DNA of 64,000 nucleotides from Telluria antibiotica (GCF_011682055.1 NZ_JAAQOM010000004.1:196653-260652), one strand, 5' to 3'; numbered from the stretch's first letter, positions 35,350 through 46,037 are shown. Notes: a model not told the origin generated them from the sequence alone. Translations and numbers: made by a program.

Positions 35350-38300
35350 ATGAAACGTATGTTGTTTAACGCTACGCAGCAAGAGGAGTTGCGCGTAGCG
35401 ATCGTCGACGGCCAGAAACTGATCGACATCGATATCGAGACCGCTGGTCGCGAACAGCGCAAATCGAATATCTACAAAGGCGTCATCACCCGCATCGAAC
35501 CCTCCCTCGAAGCCTGCTTCGTCAGCTACGGCGAAGAACGCCACGGCTTCCTCCCCTTCAAAGAAGTTGCCCGCTCGTATTTCCGCGACGGCGTCGACGT
35601 CCGTAACTGCACCATCAAGGAAGCCCTGCGCGAAGGCCAGGAAATCATGGTCCAGGTGGAGAAGGAAGAGCGCGGCAACAAGGGCGCCGCGCTGACCTCG
35701 TTCATCTCGCTGGCCGGCCGCTACCTCGTGCTGATGCCGAACAACCCGCGCGGCGGCGGCGTGTCGCGCCGTGTCGAAGGCGAAGAGCGCCAGGAACTGC
35801 GCGAGACGATGGACAAGCTGGACCTGCCGCAGGGCATGTCCGTCATTGCCCGCACCGCCGGCATCGGCCGCAACGTCGAAGAACTCCAGTGGGACTTGAA
35901 TTACCTGATGCAGCTGTGGCGCGCGATCGAAGGCGCCGGCAAGTCGGCCCCGGGTCCGTTCCTGATCTATCAAGAGTCGTCGCTGGTCATCCGCGCCATC
36001 CGCGATTATTTCCAGCCTGACATCGGCGAAGTCCTGATCGACACGGACGAGATCTTCGACCAGGCCCAGCAGTTCATGAGCCACGTGATGCCCGACATGG
36101 CGCACCGCGTGAAGCGCTACACGGACGACGTGCCGCTGTTCTCGCGCTTCCAGATCGAACACCAGATCGAGACCGCGTACTCGCGTACCGTCCCGCTGCC
36201 GTCCGGCGGCGCGATCGTGATCGACCACACGGAAGCCCTCGTTTCCATCGACGTCAACTCGGCCCGCGCCACCCGCGGCTCGGACATCGAAACCACGGCA
36301 TTCAACACCAACTGCGAAGCGGCCGACGAAGTGGCCCGCCAGCTGCGCCTGCGCGACCTGGGCGGCCTGATCGTCATCGACTTCATCGACATGGAAGTCG
36401 CCAAGAACCAGCGCGAAGTGGAACAGCGCCTGAAGGATGCCCTGCACCATGACCGTGCACGCGTCCAGATGGGCAAGATCTCGCGCTTCGGCCTGATGGA
36501 ATTGTCGCGCCAGCGCCTGCGTCCGTCGCTGTCGGAAGGTTCGCACGTGACCTGCCCGCGCTGCTCGGGCACCGGCCACATCCGCGACACGGAATCCTCG
36601 GCCCTGCAGGTGCTGCGCATCATCCAGGAAGAGGCGATGAAGGAGAATTCGGCCGCGATCCACGTCCAGGTTCCGGTCGACGTCGCCGCTTTCCTGCTGA
36701 ACGAAAAGCGCGGCGAAGTCCTGAAGATCGAGACGCGCCACCGCATCACGGTCATCCTGGTCCCGAACAAGCACCTGGAAACGCCGCACTACAAGCTCGA
36801 GCGCATCAAGCACGACGATCCGCGCCTGGACGACGACGCCGCCAGCTACACGATGGCCGAGTCGGCCGACACCGACATGGCCTTCGCCAAGCGCCAGAAG
36901 GAAGAAGCGAAGCCGCGCCAGGAAGCCGTCGTCAAGACGATCACCCCGGCGCAGCCGGCACCGATGGTCGACCGCCAGCCGGCCAAGCCGGTCGAGGCGC
37001 CGGCACCCGCCCCCGTTGCGGCCGCGATCCCCGTCGCGCCCCGTGTCCAGGAAGGTTTCTTCGCGAAGCTGCGCAACTTCTTCTTCAGCCCTCCGGCCCC
37101 GGTCGCGCCACCGCCCGCGCCCGTCGCACCGCCGAAGCCCGCTGAGGCAGCCCCGGCCGCCGGCGAACGCGGCGAGCGCAATGCCCGCGGCCAGCGCAAT
37201 GGCCGCGGCAGCCGCAACGCCCCGGGCGCCGGCAAGAACCGCGCCGAGCGCGAAGACCGCGAACTGAAGTCCGCGGGTGTCGAGGAAGGCGCCAAGCCGG
37301 TCGATGCGGAAGGCAAGCCGGCACGTCCGCCGCGCCCGCCGCGTCAGCCGCGCGAACCCCGTGAGCCGCGCGAGCAGGCAGCCGCCACGGCGGACGGCCA
37401 GCCGCAGGCACCGCGCGCCGAGCGTGCGGAACGAGGTGAACGTGCCGAGCGCGGCGAGCGTCCGGAACGCGCACCGCGCCAGCCGCGTCCGCCGCGCGAA
37501 GGTGCCGAGCGTGCGGAGCGTGCCGAGCGCGCGCCTGCCGAAGCGAAGAGCGAGGAGCTGAACGCGGCCCAGGCCGTAGCGGCCCAGGCGGCCGTCACCC
37601 TGGCCGGCGAACCGGAGATCCCGGAAGCGCTCAAGCCGGTGACGAACGCCGGCTTGACCACGGATGAACTCGATGCCGATGCACAGGGCGACGAGCCGCG
37701 CCGCCGTCGCCGTCGTGGCGGCCGCAACCGTAATCGCCGCGACCGCGACCAGATCGAGGGCGCCGAGCACGAGGCCGCCGAGGGCGAGGCCGCTCCTGCG
37801 TTCACGCCGGTCGCCGACGAGGAAGCCGCCAAGGTCCATGCCGCGGCGAAGGCAACGAAAGACCAGCCGGCCAAGGCCGTCGCGCTGGGTCCGTGGCCGT
37901 TCCCGACGACCGAATCGGTCAAGGCTGCGACCGTGAAAGCGGCCGCCGAACAGGCTGCCGCCGAGCAGGCGGAAGCCGCCCGCGCCAAGGCCGCGCAGGC
38001 CGCTCGGGCCAAAGCCGAGCAGGAGCAGGCTGCTGCCGCGGCGCCGGCCGAGACGCCAGTGCAAACCGCGCCGGCCGTCGAGCCTGACGCCGCCGTCCAG
38101 GCGCCGTGGCCATTCCCGACCACGGAATCCGTCGCCGACGCGGTCGCCCGCAAGGCCGAGCACGACGCCGCCGCGCAGCCGGTCGAAAGCACCGTGCCGG
38201 CAGCGGCACCCGCTGCGGCGCCTGCTGCAGCGCCTGTTGCTGTCTCCGCGCCGGTCGAAGCGCCTGCCCCGATCGCCGCTCCGGCTCCGGCACCGGCTGC

Positions 38301-38547
38301 TGTTGCGGCGCTGGCCGAAGTCGAGCAGCCCGCTGTTGTTCCGGCTCCGGTGGCTGCCGCACCGGCCGACCTGAACGAGCTGCTGGAACAAGCTGGCCTG
38401 ACGCTGGCATCGACGGATCCGGAAAAGCTGCGCGCCGCCCAGGCAGCGGCCGCACAGGTCGAGCAGCCGGCACGTCCGCGCCGCACGCGCAAGGCAGCGC
38501 CGCCGCCCGTCGACGAGCCGCTGATCCAGGTGGATACGCGTCAATAA
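35350..38547 (+). CDS. rne: Ribonuclease E
   Basis: 1065 residues. [24 protein letters not shown] is split here only by length: the start [10 protein letters not shown] is typical. The S1 domain spans about 38-125. Catalytic metal ligands are D301 in SIDVNSARA and D344 in IVIDFIDM. The zinc-link is C402-P-R-C405, which joins dimers into the tetramer. Residues beyond about 510 are disordered, rich in Ala, Pro, Arg and Glu, with arginine-rich RNA-binding patches ([14 protein letters not shown]). [10 protein letters not shown] occurs twice, near 846 and 918. RNase E cuts AU-rich single-stranded RNA, matures rRNA/tRNA and scaffolds the degradosome through its tail. A strong terminator follows. 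Confidence 0.97.
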   Translation: MKRMLFNATQQEELRVAIVDGQKLIDIDIETAGREQRKSNIYKGVITRIEPSLEACFVSYGEERHGFLPFKEVARSYFRDGVDVRNCTIKEALREGQEIMVQVEKEERGNKGAALTSFISLAGRYLVLMPNNPRGGGVSRRVEGEERQELRETMDKLDLPQGMSVIARTAGIGRNVEELQWDLNYLMQLWRAIEGAGKSAPGPFLIYQESSLVIRAIRDYFQPDIGEVLIDTDEIFDQAQQFMSHVMPDMAHRVKRYTDDVPLFSRFQIEHQIETAYSRTVPLPSGGAIVIDHTEALVSIDVNSARATRGSDIETTAFNTNCEAADEVARQLRLRDLGGLIVIDFIDMEVAKNQREVEQRLKDALHHDRARVQMGKISRFGLMELSRQRLRPSLSEGSHVTCPRCSGTGHIRDTESSALQVLRIIQEEAMKENSAAIHVQVPVDVAAFLLNEKRGEVLKIETRHRITVILVPNKHLETPHYKLERIKHDDPRLDDDAASYTMAESADTDMAFAKRQKEEAKPRQEAVVKTITPAQPAPMVDRQPAKPVEAPAPAPVAAAIPVAPRVQEGFFAKLRNFFFSPPAPVAPPPAPVAPPKPAEAAPAAGERGERNARGQRNGRGSRNAPGAGKNRAEREDRELKSAGVEEGAKPVDAEGKPARPPRPPRQPREPREPREQAAATADGQPQAPRAERAERGERAERGERPERAPRQPRPPREGAERAERAERAPAEAKSEELNAAQAVAAQAAVTLAGEPEIPEALKPVTNAGLTTDELDADAQGDEPRRRRRRGGRNRNRRDRDQIEGAEHEAAEGEAAPAFTPVADEEAAKVHAAAKATKDQPAKAVALGPWPFPTTESVKAATVKAAAEQAAAEQAEAARAKAAQAARAKAEQEQAAAAAPAETPVQTAPAVEPDAAVQAPWPFPTTESVADAVARKAEHDAAAQPVESTVPAAAPAAAPAAAPVAVSAPVEAPAPIAAPAPAPAAVAALAEVEQPAVVPAPVAAAPADLNELLEQAGLTLASTDPEKLRAAQAAAAQVEQPARPRRTRKAAPPPVDEPLIQVDTRQ

Positions 38548-38563
38548 GCCAGGCGACGCAATG

Positions 38564-38593
38564 AAAAGGGAAGCCGCGTGCTTCCCTTTTTTT
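38564..38593 (+). terminator. Rho-independent terminator after rne
   Basis: AAAAGGGAAGC (38564-38574), five-base loop CGCGT, GCTTCCCTTTT (38580-38590) and further T residues form an 11-pair stem with a T-run. Confidence 0.92.
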
Positions 38594-38805
38594 ATTGCAA
38601 CGCCGTCTGTGCTACGATGGCGGCGTCGAAAAAGGCAGGGTCGGATTTGGTAAGCCCGGTCCCTTCGCGCCGCCGCCGACGCGAAGCTCTGTTCCATGCG
38701 CACGCGCATGAGTACCCGCGACGAACCGTCCGGCGCCCAGCGCCCAACGGGTTCGTTCGCGCGTGCCTGCGATGCATCCGAGCGAACCCATCTTCGGAGC
38801 ATGCC

Positions 38806-39174
38806 ATGCAACTCAACCATCTCGACCTTCCCGTGCCCGACGTCGCGGCCACGGCCGCCTTCTTCACGACCCATTTCGGCTTCCGCCTGTGCGAAACGCG
38901 CGGCAACAATGGTTTCGCCCTCTTGACCGGCAGCGGCGGATTCGCGCTCGTCCTCACGCGCCGTCGCACCGAGGGGGTACAAGATTTTCCGGACAATTTC
39001 CACGTCGGCTTCGTCGTCGATTCCGACGCAGCCGTGCACGCAGCCCATGCACGCATGCAGGCCGCCGGCGTGGACGGCCTGCCGCCCGTGTCGTTCCAGC
39101 GCGGCGCAACGCTGTTCTATGTCCATGCGCCGGGCCGCGTGCTCGTCGAAGTGAGCCATCGCACAGCCGTTTGA
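38806..39174 (+). CDS. VOC (glyoxalase/bleomycin-resistance fold) protein
   Basis: 122 residues from ATG 38806, with GGAG six bases upstream; the longer frame to 38578 passes over the rne terminator and is rejected. LNHLDLPVPDVAATAAFF begins the first beta-alpha-beta-beta-beta unit and HVGFVVDSDAAVHAAHARM the second; RVLVEVSH ends it. Metal-binding His and Glu residues are in these segments. The substrate is unknown; the family includes lyases, dioxygenases and drug-binding proteins. Confidence 0.85.
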   Translation: MQLNHLDLPVPDVAATAAFFTTHFGFRLCETRGNNGFALLTGSGGFALVLTRRRTEGVQDFPDNFHVGFVVDSDAAVHAAHARMQAAGVDGLPPVSFQRGATLFYVHAPGRVLVEVSHRTAV

Positions 39175-39216
39175 TGCGTGTAAGATGGGCAATCTTTCAA
39201 CCGTTGCCCATCGACC

Positions 39217-40545
39217 TTGTCCGCCCCGCCCGCTTTCGTTCCCTTCCGCACCGCCCTGCGCTACTGGCTCAAACTCGGGTTCATCAGCTTCGGCGGGCCG
39301 GCCGGGCAGATTGCCATGATGCATGCAGAACTCGTCGAGCGCCGCCGCTGGATCTCCGAGCGGCGCTTCCTGCACGCGCTGAACTACTGCATGGTGCTGC
39401 CGGGACCGGAAGCAACGCAGCTCGCCATCTACATCGGTTGGCTGCTGCACCGCGTGCCGGGCGGAATCGCGGCCGGCGTTCTGTTCGTGCTGCCGTCGCT
39501 GCTCGTGCTCATCGCGCTGTCGTGGATCTACATGGCGTGGGGCCAGTTGCCCGCCGTCGCCGGCATCATGGCGGGCATCAAGCCGGCCGTCGTCGCCATC
39601 GTGCTGGCGGCGGCGTGGCGTATCGGCAGCCGGACGCTGAGGAATGGCGTGCTGGTCGGCGTCGCGCTCGCCGCGTTCATCGGCATCGACCTGCTCGGCG
39701 TGCCGTTTCCGTTGATCGTGCTGGGCGCGGCGGCGGTCGGGCTGGTTGGCGGACGGTTGCGGCCCGCGCTGTTCGACATCGGTGGCGCCCATGCGGCCGC
39801 AAAGGACGGCACGCCGCATCCCCCGGCCGTGATCGACGACACGACACCGACGCCGGCGCACGCACGCTTCAGCTGGCGGCGCCTGGCGACGGTCGGCTTG
39901 GCGGGCTGCGCCATCGGGTTCGCGGCCTGGTGCGCGCTGGCGCTCGCATACGGCCCGGATGGCGAACTGCCGCGCATGGGCGCATTCTTCGGCAAGACGG
40001 CGCTGCTGACATTCGGCGGCGCCTATGCCGTGCTGCCCTACGTCGTGCAGCATGCCGTCGAGCAGTATCACTGGCTGGATGCCGGCCAGATGATCGACGG
40101 CCTCGCTCTGGGCGAGACGACGCCGGGCCCGTTGATCATGATCGTCGCGTTCGTCGGCTTCGTCGGCGGCTGGAGCCATGCGCTGTTCGGTCCCGGCGCG
40201 CGCCTGCTCGCGGGCGCGGCCGCGGCGACCGTCGTGACGTTCTTCACGTTCCTGCCGTCGTTCGTGTTCATCCTCGCGGGCGGGCCGCTGGTGGAGTCCA
40301 CGCGCGGCGACGTGCGGCTGACGGCGCCGCTCACGGCGATCTCGGCGGCCGTCGTCGGCGTCATCGCGAGCCTGGCCGTGTTCTTCGGCGCCCACGTCTT
40401 CGTCGCGCACGGCGCGCCGCGCTGGGATGCGATCGCCATCGGCTCGGCCGCCGCGGTGGCGTTATTGCGCTACAGAACCGGGACAATCAAGACCATCCTG
40501 GCCTGCGCCCTGGCCGGCCTTCTGCTATCGTATTGGCATGGCTGA
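39217..40545 (+). CDS. chrA: Chromate transporter ChrA
   Basis: 442 residues from TTG 39217, the first start in the frame; no clear ribosome site. Two homologous membrane halves: [15 protein letters not shown] and [13 protein letters not shown] in the first, [12 protein letters not shown] and [11 protein letters not shown] in the second. The long bidomain form is an inner-membrane chromate/sulfate-type exporter that lowers cytoplasmic chromate. About ten membrane segments. The stop overlaps the moaA start by 8 bases, which couples two functionally unrelated genes. Confidence 0.9.
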   Translation: MSAPPAFVPFRTALRYWLKLGFISFGGPAGQIAMMHAELVERRRWISERRFLHALNYCMVLPGPEATQLAIYIGWLLHRVPGGIAAGVLFVLPSLLVLIALSWIYMAWGQLPAVAGIMAGIKPAVVAIVLAAAWRIGSRTLRNGVLVGVALAAFIGIDLLGVPFPLIVLGAAAVGLVGGRLRPALFDIGGAHAAAKDGTPHPPAVIDDTTPTPAHARFSWRRLATVGLAGCAIGFAAWCALALAYGPDGELPRMGAFFGKTALLTFGGAYAVLPYVVQHAVEQYHWLDAGQMIDGLALGETTPGPLIMIVAFVGFVGGWSHALFGPGARLLAGAAAATVVTFFTFLPSFVFILAGGPLVESTRGDVRLTAPLTAISAAVVGVIASLAVFFGAHVFVAHGAPRWDAIAIGSAAAVALLRYRTGTIKTILACALAGLLLSYWHG

Positions 40546-41656
40546 AAAAATCATCATGATGGCCGACGCGCGCGCACCCGCGCTGGCCGTCCCCGACACG
40601 CTGGAGACACCGAACGGCCTGCTCGCCGACGCTCTCGGGCGGCCGCTGCACGACCTGCGCATCTCGGTCACCGACCGCTGCAATTTCCGCTGCGTGTATT
40701 GCATGCCGAAGGAAGTCTTCGACAAGGACTACGCCTACCTGCCGCATTCCGCGCTGCTGAACTTCGAAGAGATCGCACACGTCGCGCGGCTGTTCGTCGC
40801 GCACGGCGTCGAAAAGATCCGCCTGACGGGCGGCGAACCGCTGCTGCGCAAGAACCTCGAGCGCCTCATCGAACAGCTGCGCGCCATCGAGACGCCGTCC
40901 GGCCGCGCGCTCGACCTCACGCTGACCACGAACGGCTCGCTGCTGGCGCGCAAGGCGCAGACCTTGAAGGATGCGGGCCTCGACCGGGTGACCGTGTCGC
41001 TCGACGCCATCGACGACGCCGTGTTCAAGCGCATGAACGACGTCGACTTCGCCGTGGCCGACGTCCTGGCCGGCATCGATGCCGCCCATGCCGCGGGCCT
41101 CGGTCCCATCAAGGTCAACATGGTCGTCAAGGGGGGCATGAACGACGACCAGATCCTGCCGATGGCGCGCCATTTCAAGGGCACGCCCGCGATCCTGCGC
41201 TTCATCGAATACATGGACGTCGGCGCATCGAACGGCTGGAACATGACGGAAGTCGTGCCGTCGAGCGAAGTCGTGCGCCGCATCTCGGCCGAGATGCCGC
41301 TCGAACCCATCCTCGCCAATTACGCGGGCGAGACCGCCGCTCGCTGGCGCTACGTCGACGGCGGCGGCGAAGTCGGCATGATCTCCAGCGTCACGCAGGC
41401 GTTCTGCCGCGACTGTTCGCGCATCCGCCTGTCCACCGAGGGCAAGCTGTACACCTGCCTGTTCGCGACGCGCGGCCACGACCTGCGCGAGCTGCTGCGC
41501 GGCGGCCGCACGGACGACGAAATGCTGACGGCCATCGCCCGGCTCTGGCGCGCGCGCGACGACCGCTATTCCGAAACCCGCACCGTCAACACGGCGGGCC
41601 TCTCCCAGCGCGCGGAGAATGCACAAAAAATCGAAATGTCCTACATCGGCGGATAA
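40538..41656 (+). CDS. moaA: GTP 3',8-cyclase MoaA
   Basis: 372 residues from ATG 40538. The radical-SAM cluster is C48-x3-C52-x2-C55 (RCNFRCVYC). The C-terminal second cluster region is [21 protein letters not shown] in two parts: FCRDCSRIR and LYTCLF. The protein ends in GG, the conserved double glycine of MoaA that enters the active site. It makes 3',8-cyclo-GTP, the first step of molybdopterin synthesis. It is followed four bases later by the mobA-moeA fusion. Confidence 0.96.
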   Translation: MAEKIIMMADARAPALAVPDTLETPNGLLADALGRPLHDLRISVTDRCNFRCVYCMPKEVFDKDYAYLPHSALLNFEEIAHVARLFVAHGVEKIRLTGGEPLLRKNLERLIEQLRAIETPSGRALDLTLTTNGSLLARKAQTLKDAGLDRVTVSLDAIDDAVFKRMNDVDFAVADVLAGIDAAHAAGLGPIKVNMVVKGGMNDDQILPMARHFKGTPAILRFIEYMDVGASNGWNMTEVVPSSEVVRRISAEMPLEPILANYAGETAARWRYVDGGGEVGMISSVTQAFCRDCSRIRLSTEGKLYTCLFATRGHDLRELLRGGRTDDEMLTAIARLWRARDDRYSETRTVNTAGLSQRAENAQKIEMSYIGG

Positions 41657-41660
41657 CAAT

Positions 41661-43535
41661 ATGAACAAGGAATCCATCAGCGGCCTGATCCTCGCCGGCG
41701 GCCGCGGCACGCGCATGGGCCACGTCGACAAGGGCCTGCAACCGTTCGGCGGCACGACCATGGTCGCACACGTGCTGGCGCGCCTCGAACCGCAGGTGGC
41801 GACGGTCGCCATCAACGCCAACCGCAACGAGAACACCTATGCCGCGTACGGCGTGCCCGTGTGGCCGGACGACACGCCCGATTACGCGGGCCCGCTGGCC
41901 GGCCTGCAGGCGGGACTGCGCCGTTGCGCGACCACGTACCTGCTCACGGCGCCTTGCGATTCGCCGTTCCTGCCGGCCGACCTGGCCGAGCGCCTGCTGG
42001 ACGGCCTGCGTGCGGCCGGTGCCGACCTTGCCGTCGCCGTCACCGAGGAAAACGGCCGGCGCCAAGTGCATCCCGTGTTCTGCCTGCTGAAGACGAGCCT
42101 GGAGCCCGTGCTGTCGGCCTACCTGGACGGCGGCGGCCGGCGCATGGACGGCTGGTACCCGCAGATCAAGGTGACCGAAGTGCTGTTCGACGACGCCGAT
42201 GCCTTCCGCAACATCAACACGCTGGACGAGCTGCACGAGCTGGATACTGGGTCGACCAAGCCGCCGCGCCTGGCCGACGTCGTGAGCTGCCTGTCCGCCT
42301 ACGATCCGGACGCCCTGCCCGTGCGCGACGCCCAGCGCATCATCCGCGAATTCGTCACGCCCGTGCGCGCGACGGAAATGGTCGCGTTGCGCGCGGCGCT
42401 GGGCCGCGTGCTGGCGGCCGACATCGTGTCTCCCATCGACGTGCCGTCGCACGACAACTCGGCGATGGATGGCTTTGCGCTGCGCGGATCGGACCTGCCG
42501 GCGGATGCGCCCGCGCGTCTTGCCGTGATCGGCACCGCGTACGCGGGCCGCGCGTTCGACGGCAGTCCGCGGCCGGGCGAGTGCGTGCGCATCATGACGG
42601 GCGCCGTCATGCCGGCCGGCTGCGACAGCGTCGTGCCGCAGGAATTCGTCAGCGTCGAAGGCGACACGATGGTCATCGCGCCGGGCACGATCCGCGCCGG
42701 CGACAACCGCCGCCTGGCCGGCGAAGACCTCAAGTCCGGCAGCGCCGCGCTGCGGGCCGGCAAGGTGGTGCGTCCCGCGGACCTCGGGCTGCTTGCGTCG
42801 CTGGGCGTGGCTGAAGTGCCGGTGCAGCGCCGGCTGCGCGTCGCATTCTTCTCGACCGGGGACGAATTGCGCTCGATCGGCCAGTCACTCGACGAAGGCT
42901 GCGTCTACGACAGCAACCGCTACACGATCTACGGCATGCTGCAGCGCCTGGGCTGCGACCTGATCGACATGGGGGTCGTGCGCGACGATCCGCAGGCGCT
43001 CGAACAGGCGCTGCGCGACGCGTGCGAGAACGCGGACGCCATCATCACCTCGGGCGGGGTGTCGGTGGGCGCGGCCGACTACACGAAGCAGATCATGGCG
43101 CGCCTGGGCGACGTGACGTTCTGGAAGATCGGCATGCGCCCAGGCCGCCCGCTGGCGTTCGGGCGCATCCACTCGAACGGCCGCAGTGCCTTCCTGTTCG
43201 GGCTGCCGGGCAATCCGGTCGCGGTGATGGTGTCGTTCTACTTCTTCGCGCGCGACGCGCTGCTGCGCATGATGGGCGCCGACGCGCCGCTCGAGCTCGT
43301 GCGCGCCCGCGCGGCCGCGACGATCCGCAAGAAGCCCGGCCGCACGGAATACCAGCGCGGCATCCTGGCCCGCGCCGCGGATGGGCAGCCCACTGTCACG
43401 ATCACGGGAGCGCAGGGGTCGGGTATCCTGCGGTCGATGTCGGAGGCGAATTGCATGGTGGTGCTGCATGATGAGCAGGGCACGGTGCAGGCGGGCGAAT
43501 TGGTCGACGTGCTGCTGTTCGAGGGCCTGATCTGA
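41661..43535 (+). CDS. Fused MobA-MoeA: Mo-cofactor guanylyltransferase and molybdate insertion protein
   Basis: 624 residues from ATG 41661. Residues 1 to about 195 are MobA, which links GMP to molybdopterin: LILAGGRGTRMG, DKGLQPFGG, APCDSPFLP and NINTLDEL. After a linker of roughly ten residues (DTGSTKPPRL), residues from about 200 are MoeA, which inserts molybdate: LADVVSCLSAYD, DVPSHDNSAMDGFA, MTGAVMPAG, TGDELRSIG and SGGVSVGAADYTK. The frame runs through the junction with no stop or start codon, where related genomes usually have two adjacent genes. A true fusion and a sequencing indel that joined two frames are both possible, but both halves are complete and in one frame. Confidence 0.9.
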   Translation: MNKESISGLILAGGRGTRMGHVDKGLQPFGGTTMVAHVLARLEPQVATVAINANRNENTYAAYGVPVWPDDTPDYAGPLAGLQAGLRRCATTYLLTAPCDSPFLPADLAERLLDGLRAAGADLAVAVTEENGRRQVHPVFCLLKTSLEPVLSAYLDGGGRRMDGWYPQIKVTEVLFDDADAFRNINTLDELHELDTGSTKPPRLADVVSCLSAYDPDALPVRDAQRIIREFVTPVRATEMVALRAALGRVLAADIVSPIDVPSHDNSAMDGFALRGSDLPADAPARLAVIGTAYAGRAFDGSPRPGECVRIMTGAVMPAGCDSVVPQEFVSVEGDTMVIAPGTIRAGDNRRLAGEDLKSGSAALRAGKVVRPADLGLLASLGVAEVPVQRRLRVAFFSTGDELRSIGQSLDEGCVYDSNRYTIYGMLQRLGCDLIDMGVVRDDPQALEQALRDACENADAIITSGGVSVGAADYTKQIMARLGDVTFWKIGMRPGRPLAFGRIHSNGRSAFLFGLPGNPVAVMVSFYFFARDALLRMMGADAPLELVRARAAATIRKKPGRTEYQRGILARAADGQPTVTITGAQGSGILRSMSEANCMVVLHDEQGTVQAGELVDVLLFEGLI

Positions 43536-43550
43536 TACGCGACGCGTCAC

Positions 43551-43576
43551 GTAGGGTGGGCACCCCGTGCCCACGC
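43551..43576 (+). repeat. REP element flanking the RAYT gene (left)
   Basis: A single copy containing GGGTGGGCACCCCGTGCCCA. Its palindromic core TGGGCAC...GTGCCCA is the same as in the array to the right, in inverted orientation. It sits just past the mobA-moeA stop. Confidence 0.85.
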
Positions 43577-43597
43577 GAACCTTCGAACACCAATCAA

Positions 43598-44137
43598 CTA
43601 TTCAAAATCACCCCATCCGGGATCCGGCCCGCCCGCCCAATCGACCGGATAGACACCATCGCGCACGTACCGATGGATCGTCGAATACGGCCAATCGACC
43701 GCACGCGTCACAAAGCCATGCCGCACAGGGTTGTAATGGATGTAATCGAGATGCCGCTCGAAATCGACGTCGTCACGAATGAGATGCTCCCAGAACCGTC
43801 GTTGCCAGATCGTTGATTCGCGATGTTTGCGGTTGGAAGCGCTACGCACGGCTGGATCAAGCGCGATATCCGACGAGAAACGTGAAACGGAACGCTTGAT
43901 CAGCGACCAGCGCGTAGAGAAATCAAAATCACCATCAGGCAACGTCCAGATGCAGTGGAGATGATCAGGCATCAACACCCAGCCATTGATCGCAAACGAA
44001 CGAGTCTTGCGCACGTCGTCGAGCGCGCGACGTAATGAAAGCCGGATCGTCGGATGACACAGAATGGGGCGTCGATGATAGGTGACGAGCGTGAAGAAGA
44101 AGGTATTCCCGATTCGAGTTCGTCGATAGCAGGTCAT
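43598..44137 (-). CDS. REP-associated tyrosine transposase (RAYT, Y1 family)
   Basis: 179 residues from ATG 44137; the ORF could be extended to 44161, but MTCYRRTRIGNTFFFTL matches the usual family start. The HUH metal site is in MPDHLHCIW and the catalytic tyrosine is in DYIHYNPVRHG. RRFWEHLIRDD is also typical. Such single-copy enzymes cut and rejoin single-stranded REP hairpins and spread them without moving themselves. The gene stands between inverted REP copies, 21 bases from the left one and 53 from the right array, as expected. All key residues are present, so it may be active. Confidence 0.93.
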   Translation of the reverse strand: MTCYRRTRIGNTFFFTLVTYHRRPILCHPTIRLSLRRALDDVRKTRSFAINGWVLMPDHLHCIWTLPDGDFDFSTRWSLIKRSVSRFSSDIALDPAVRSASNRKHRESTIWQRRFWEHLIRDDVDFERHLDYIHYNPVRHGFVTRAVDWPYSTIHRYVRDGVYPVDWAGGPDPGWGDFE

Positions 44138-44190
44138 GATCCGGCGATCGTACGCCGTCAATTATCGATAGCATCAGAGGCCAATCAAAC

Positions 44191-44708
44191 GTACGCGTGG
44201 GCACGGGGTGCCCACCCAACGGCAATATCGCGGGCAAAACGTACGCGTGGGCACGGGGTGCCCACCCAACGGCAATATTGCGGGTAAACGTACGCGTGGG
44301 CGCGGGGTGCCCACCCAACGGCAATATCGCGGGTAAAACGTACGCGTGGGCACGGGGTGCCCACCAACGGCAATATCGCGGGTAAAACGTACGCGTGGGC
44401 ACGGGGTGCCCACCCAACGGCAATATTGCGGGTAAAACGTACGCGTGGGCACGGGGTGCCCACCCAACGGCAATATTGCGTGTAAAACGTACGCGTGGGC
44501 GCGGGGTGCCCACCCAACGGCAATATCGCGGGTAAAACGCACGCGTGGGCACGGGGTGCCCACCCAACGGCAACATCGCGGGTAAAACGTACGCGTGGGC
44601 ACGGGGTGCCCACCCAACGGCAATATTGCGGGTAAACGTACGCGTGGGCACGGGGTGCCCACCCAACGGCAATATCGAGGGTACGTAGGATGGGCACCCC
44701 GTGCCCAT
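44191..44708. repeat. Ten-unit tandem REP array with inverted end copy
   Basis: Ten units of 49-50 bases start at 44191, 44241, 44290, 44340, 44389, 44439, 44489, 44539, 44589 and 44638. Each has the hairpin GTGGGCACGGGGTGCCCAC followed by CCAACGGCAATATCGCGGG and TAAAACGTACGC. Changes are few: A to G in the loop side at units 3 and 7, one-base deletions in units 2, 4 and 9, C/T at one position of AATAT. An inverted copy (about 44684-44708) closes the array before rmuC. Because the unit is not a multiple of three, all frames stay open and mimic proteins. Confidence 0.93.
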
Positions 44709-44711
44709 CAT

Positions 44712-46037
44712 TCAATCATCGGTGTCGACGCTCGAAGCGCCCAGCATCAGTTGCGCCGCCTCACTCGGCAACGCCTCGACGGACTTGAGCTTGCGCGCCA
44801 TCTGCCGGCTGCGCACCTCGGCGCTTTCGATGTTCTTCGCCGCGCGTTCCAGCGTGAGCTTGGTCTGCGCCAGCACGTCGCCGAACTTGCCGAACTCCGT
44901 CTTCACGGCGCCCAGCACCTGCCACACTTCGGACGAGCGCTTTTCCAGCGCCAGCGTGCGGAAGCCCATCTGCAGGCTGCTCAGCAGCGCCGCCAACGTG
45001 GACGGCCCCGCGATCGTCACGCGCAATGAGCGCTGCAGATCGTCGGCCAGGCCAGGACGGCGCATCACTTCCGCGTACAGGCCTTCGGTGGGCAGGAACA
45101 GGATGGCGAAGTCCGTCGTCTGCGGCGGCGCCACGTATTTTTCGCAGATGGTCTTCGCCTCGCCGCGCACCGCGCGTTCCAGCTCCGCGCCCGCGCGCGC
45201 GACACCGTCGGCATCGCCCTGCTCGGCCGCTTCCAGCAGGCGCTCGTACTGCTCTTTCGGGAACTTGGCGTCGATCGGCAGCCACAACGGCGGACCGCCG
45301 TCGACGACACCCGGCAGCTTGAGCGCGAACTCCACGCGCGCGTTCGAACCGCGCACGGTCTCGACGTTCTTGGCGTACTGGTCGACGGTGAGGATCTGCT
45401 CGAGCAGCATCTCCAGCTGCACCTCGCCCCACGTGCCGCGTGTCTTCACGTTGACGAGCACGCGTTTCAGATCGCCCACGCCGACGGCCAGCTGCTGCAT
45501 CTCGCCCAGGCCCTGGTGGACTTTTTCCAGCCGGTCGGACACCTGGCGGAACGATTCCGTCAGGCGCGTCTCCAACGTGGCGTGCAGCTTTTCGTCGACG
45601 GTCTGGCGCATCTCTTCGAGGCGCTGCGCGTTGTCGGCCTGCAGGTCGCGGATCTTCGTCTCGAGCGTCGCGCGGATCTCGAGCATGCGCTGCGCGTTCG
45701 ATTCCGTCAGGTTCGCGAGCGCGCCGTTCAACGTGTCGGAAAAGCGCTTCAGCGCGCGCGCCTGCTCTTCGCGGCCGCCCTGGGAATTCAACTGGATCTG
45801 CTGGCGCATGCCGTCCAGCTGCTGGACGGTGGCCGCCTGGTTCTGCGCGAGGTGCGCGGCCAGTTCCTGGCGCGTGGCCTGCGCACTGGCCTGCAATTCC
45901 TGGCGCAGTTCGCGCTCCAGGCGTTCGAACGCGTGGCGCTCGTCGCCGCCGCGCCGCGCGCGGCTCAAGAGGACGGCCTGCAGGCCGAGCACGGCCAGCA
46001 ACGCCACCGCGAGCACGATGAATTCCAGGGTCGACAT
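44712..46037 (-). CDS. rmuC: DNA recombination protein RmuC
   Basis: 441 residues. An N-terminal membrane helix (LEFIVLAVALLAVLGLQAVLL) is followed by a coiled coil rich in Gln, Glu and Arg (about 30-200), then the conserved RmuC nuclease-like core with NVKTRGTWGEVQLEMLLEQI, LPIDAKFPKEQY split across PIDAKFPKE and FLPTEGLYAEVMRRPG. RmuC limits DNA inversions at short repeats; standing next to a REP array is therefore of note, though likely chance. Its ATG lies directly after the globin TAA. Confidence 0.93.
   Translation of the reverse strand: MSTLEFIVLAVALLAVLGLQAVLLSRARRGGDERHAFERLERELRQELQASAQATRQELAAHLAQNQAATVQQLDGMRQQIQLNSQGGREEQARALKRFSDTLNGALANLTESNAQRMLEIRATLETKIRDLQADNAQRLEEMRQTVDEKLHATLETRLTESFRQVSDRLEKVHQGLGEMQQLAVGVGDLKRVLVNVKTRGTWGEVQLEMLLEQILTVDQYAKNVETVRGSNARVEFALKLPGVVDGGPPLWLPIDAKFPKEQYERLLEAAEQGDADGVARAGAELERAVRGEAKTICEKYVAPPQTTDFAILFLPTEGLYAEVMRRPGLADDLQRSLRVTIAGPSTLAALLSSLQMGFRTLALEKRSSEVWQVLGAVKTEFGKFGDVLAQTKLTLERAAKNIESAEVRSRQMARKLKSVEALPSEAAQLMLGASSVDTDD

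Noticed and set aside
35236..40410. 1724-codon open frame on the minus strand
   Set aside because: It runs antisense to rne, the VOC gene and chrA, all with clear motifs. Its Arg/His/Gly-rich sequence has no recognisable domain. High GC removes stops in the antisense frame.
44191..44708. CRISPR array
   Set aside because: Units are contiguous and nearly identical along their whole length with no variable spacers, and no cas gene is near.
43965..44715. Repetitive proteins encoded across the REP array
   Set aside because: The 49-50-base unit keeps all minus-strand frames open and yields repeats such as GWAPRAHAYV. They are artefacts of the array.
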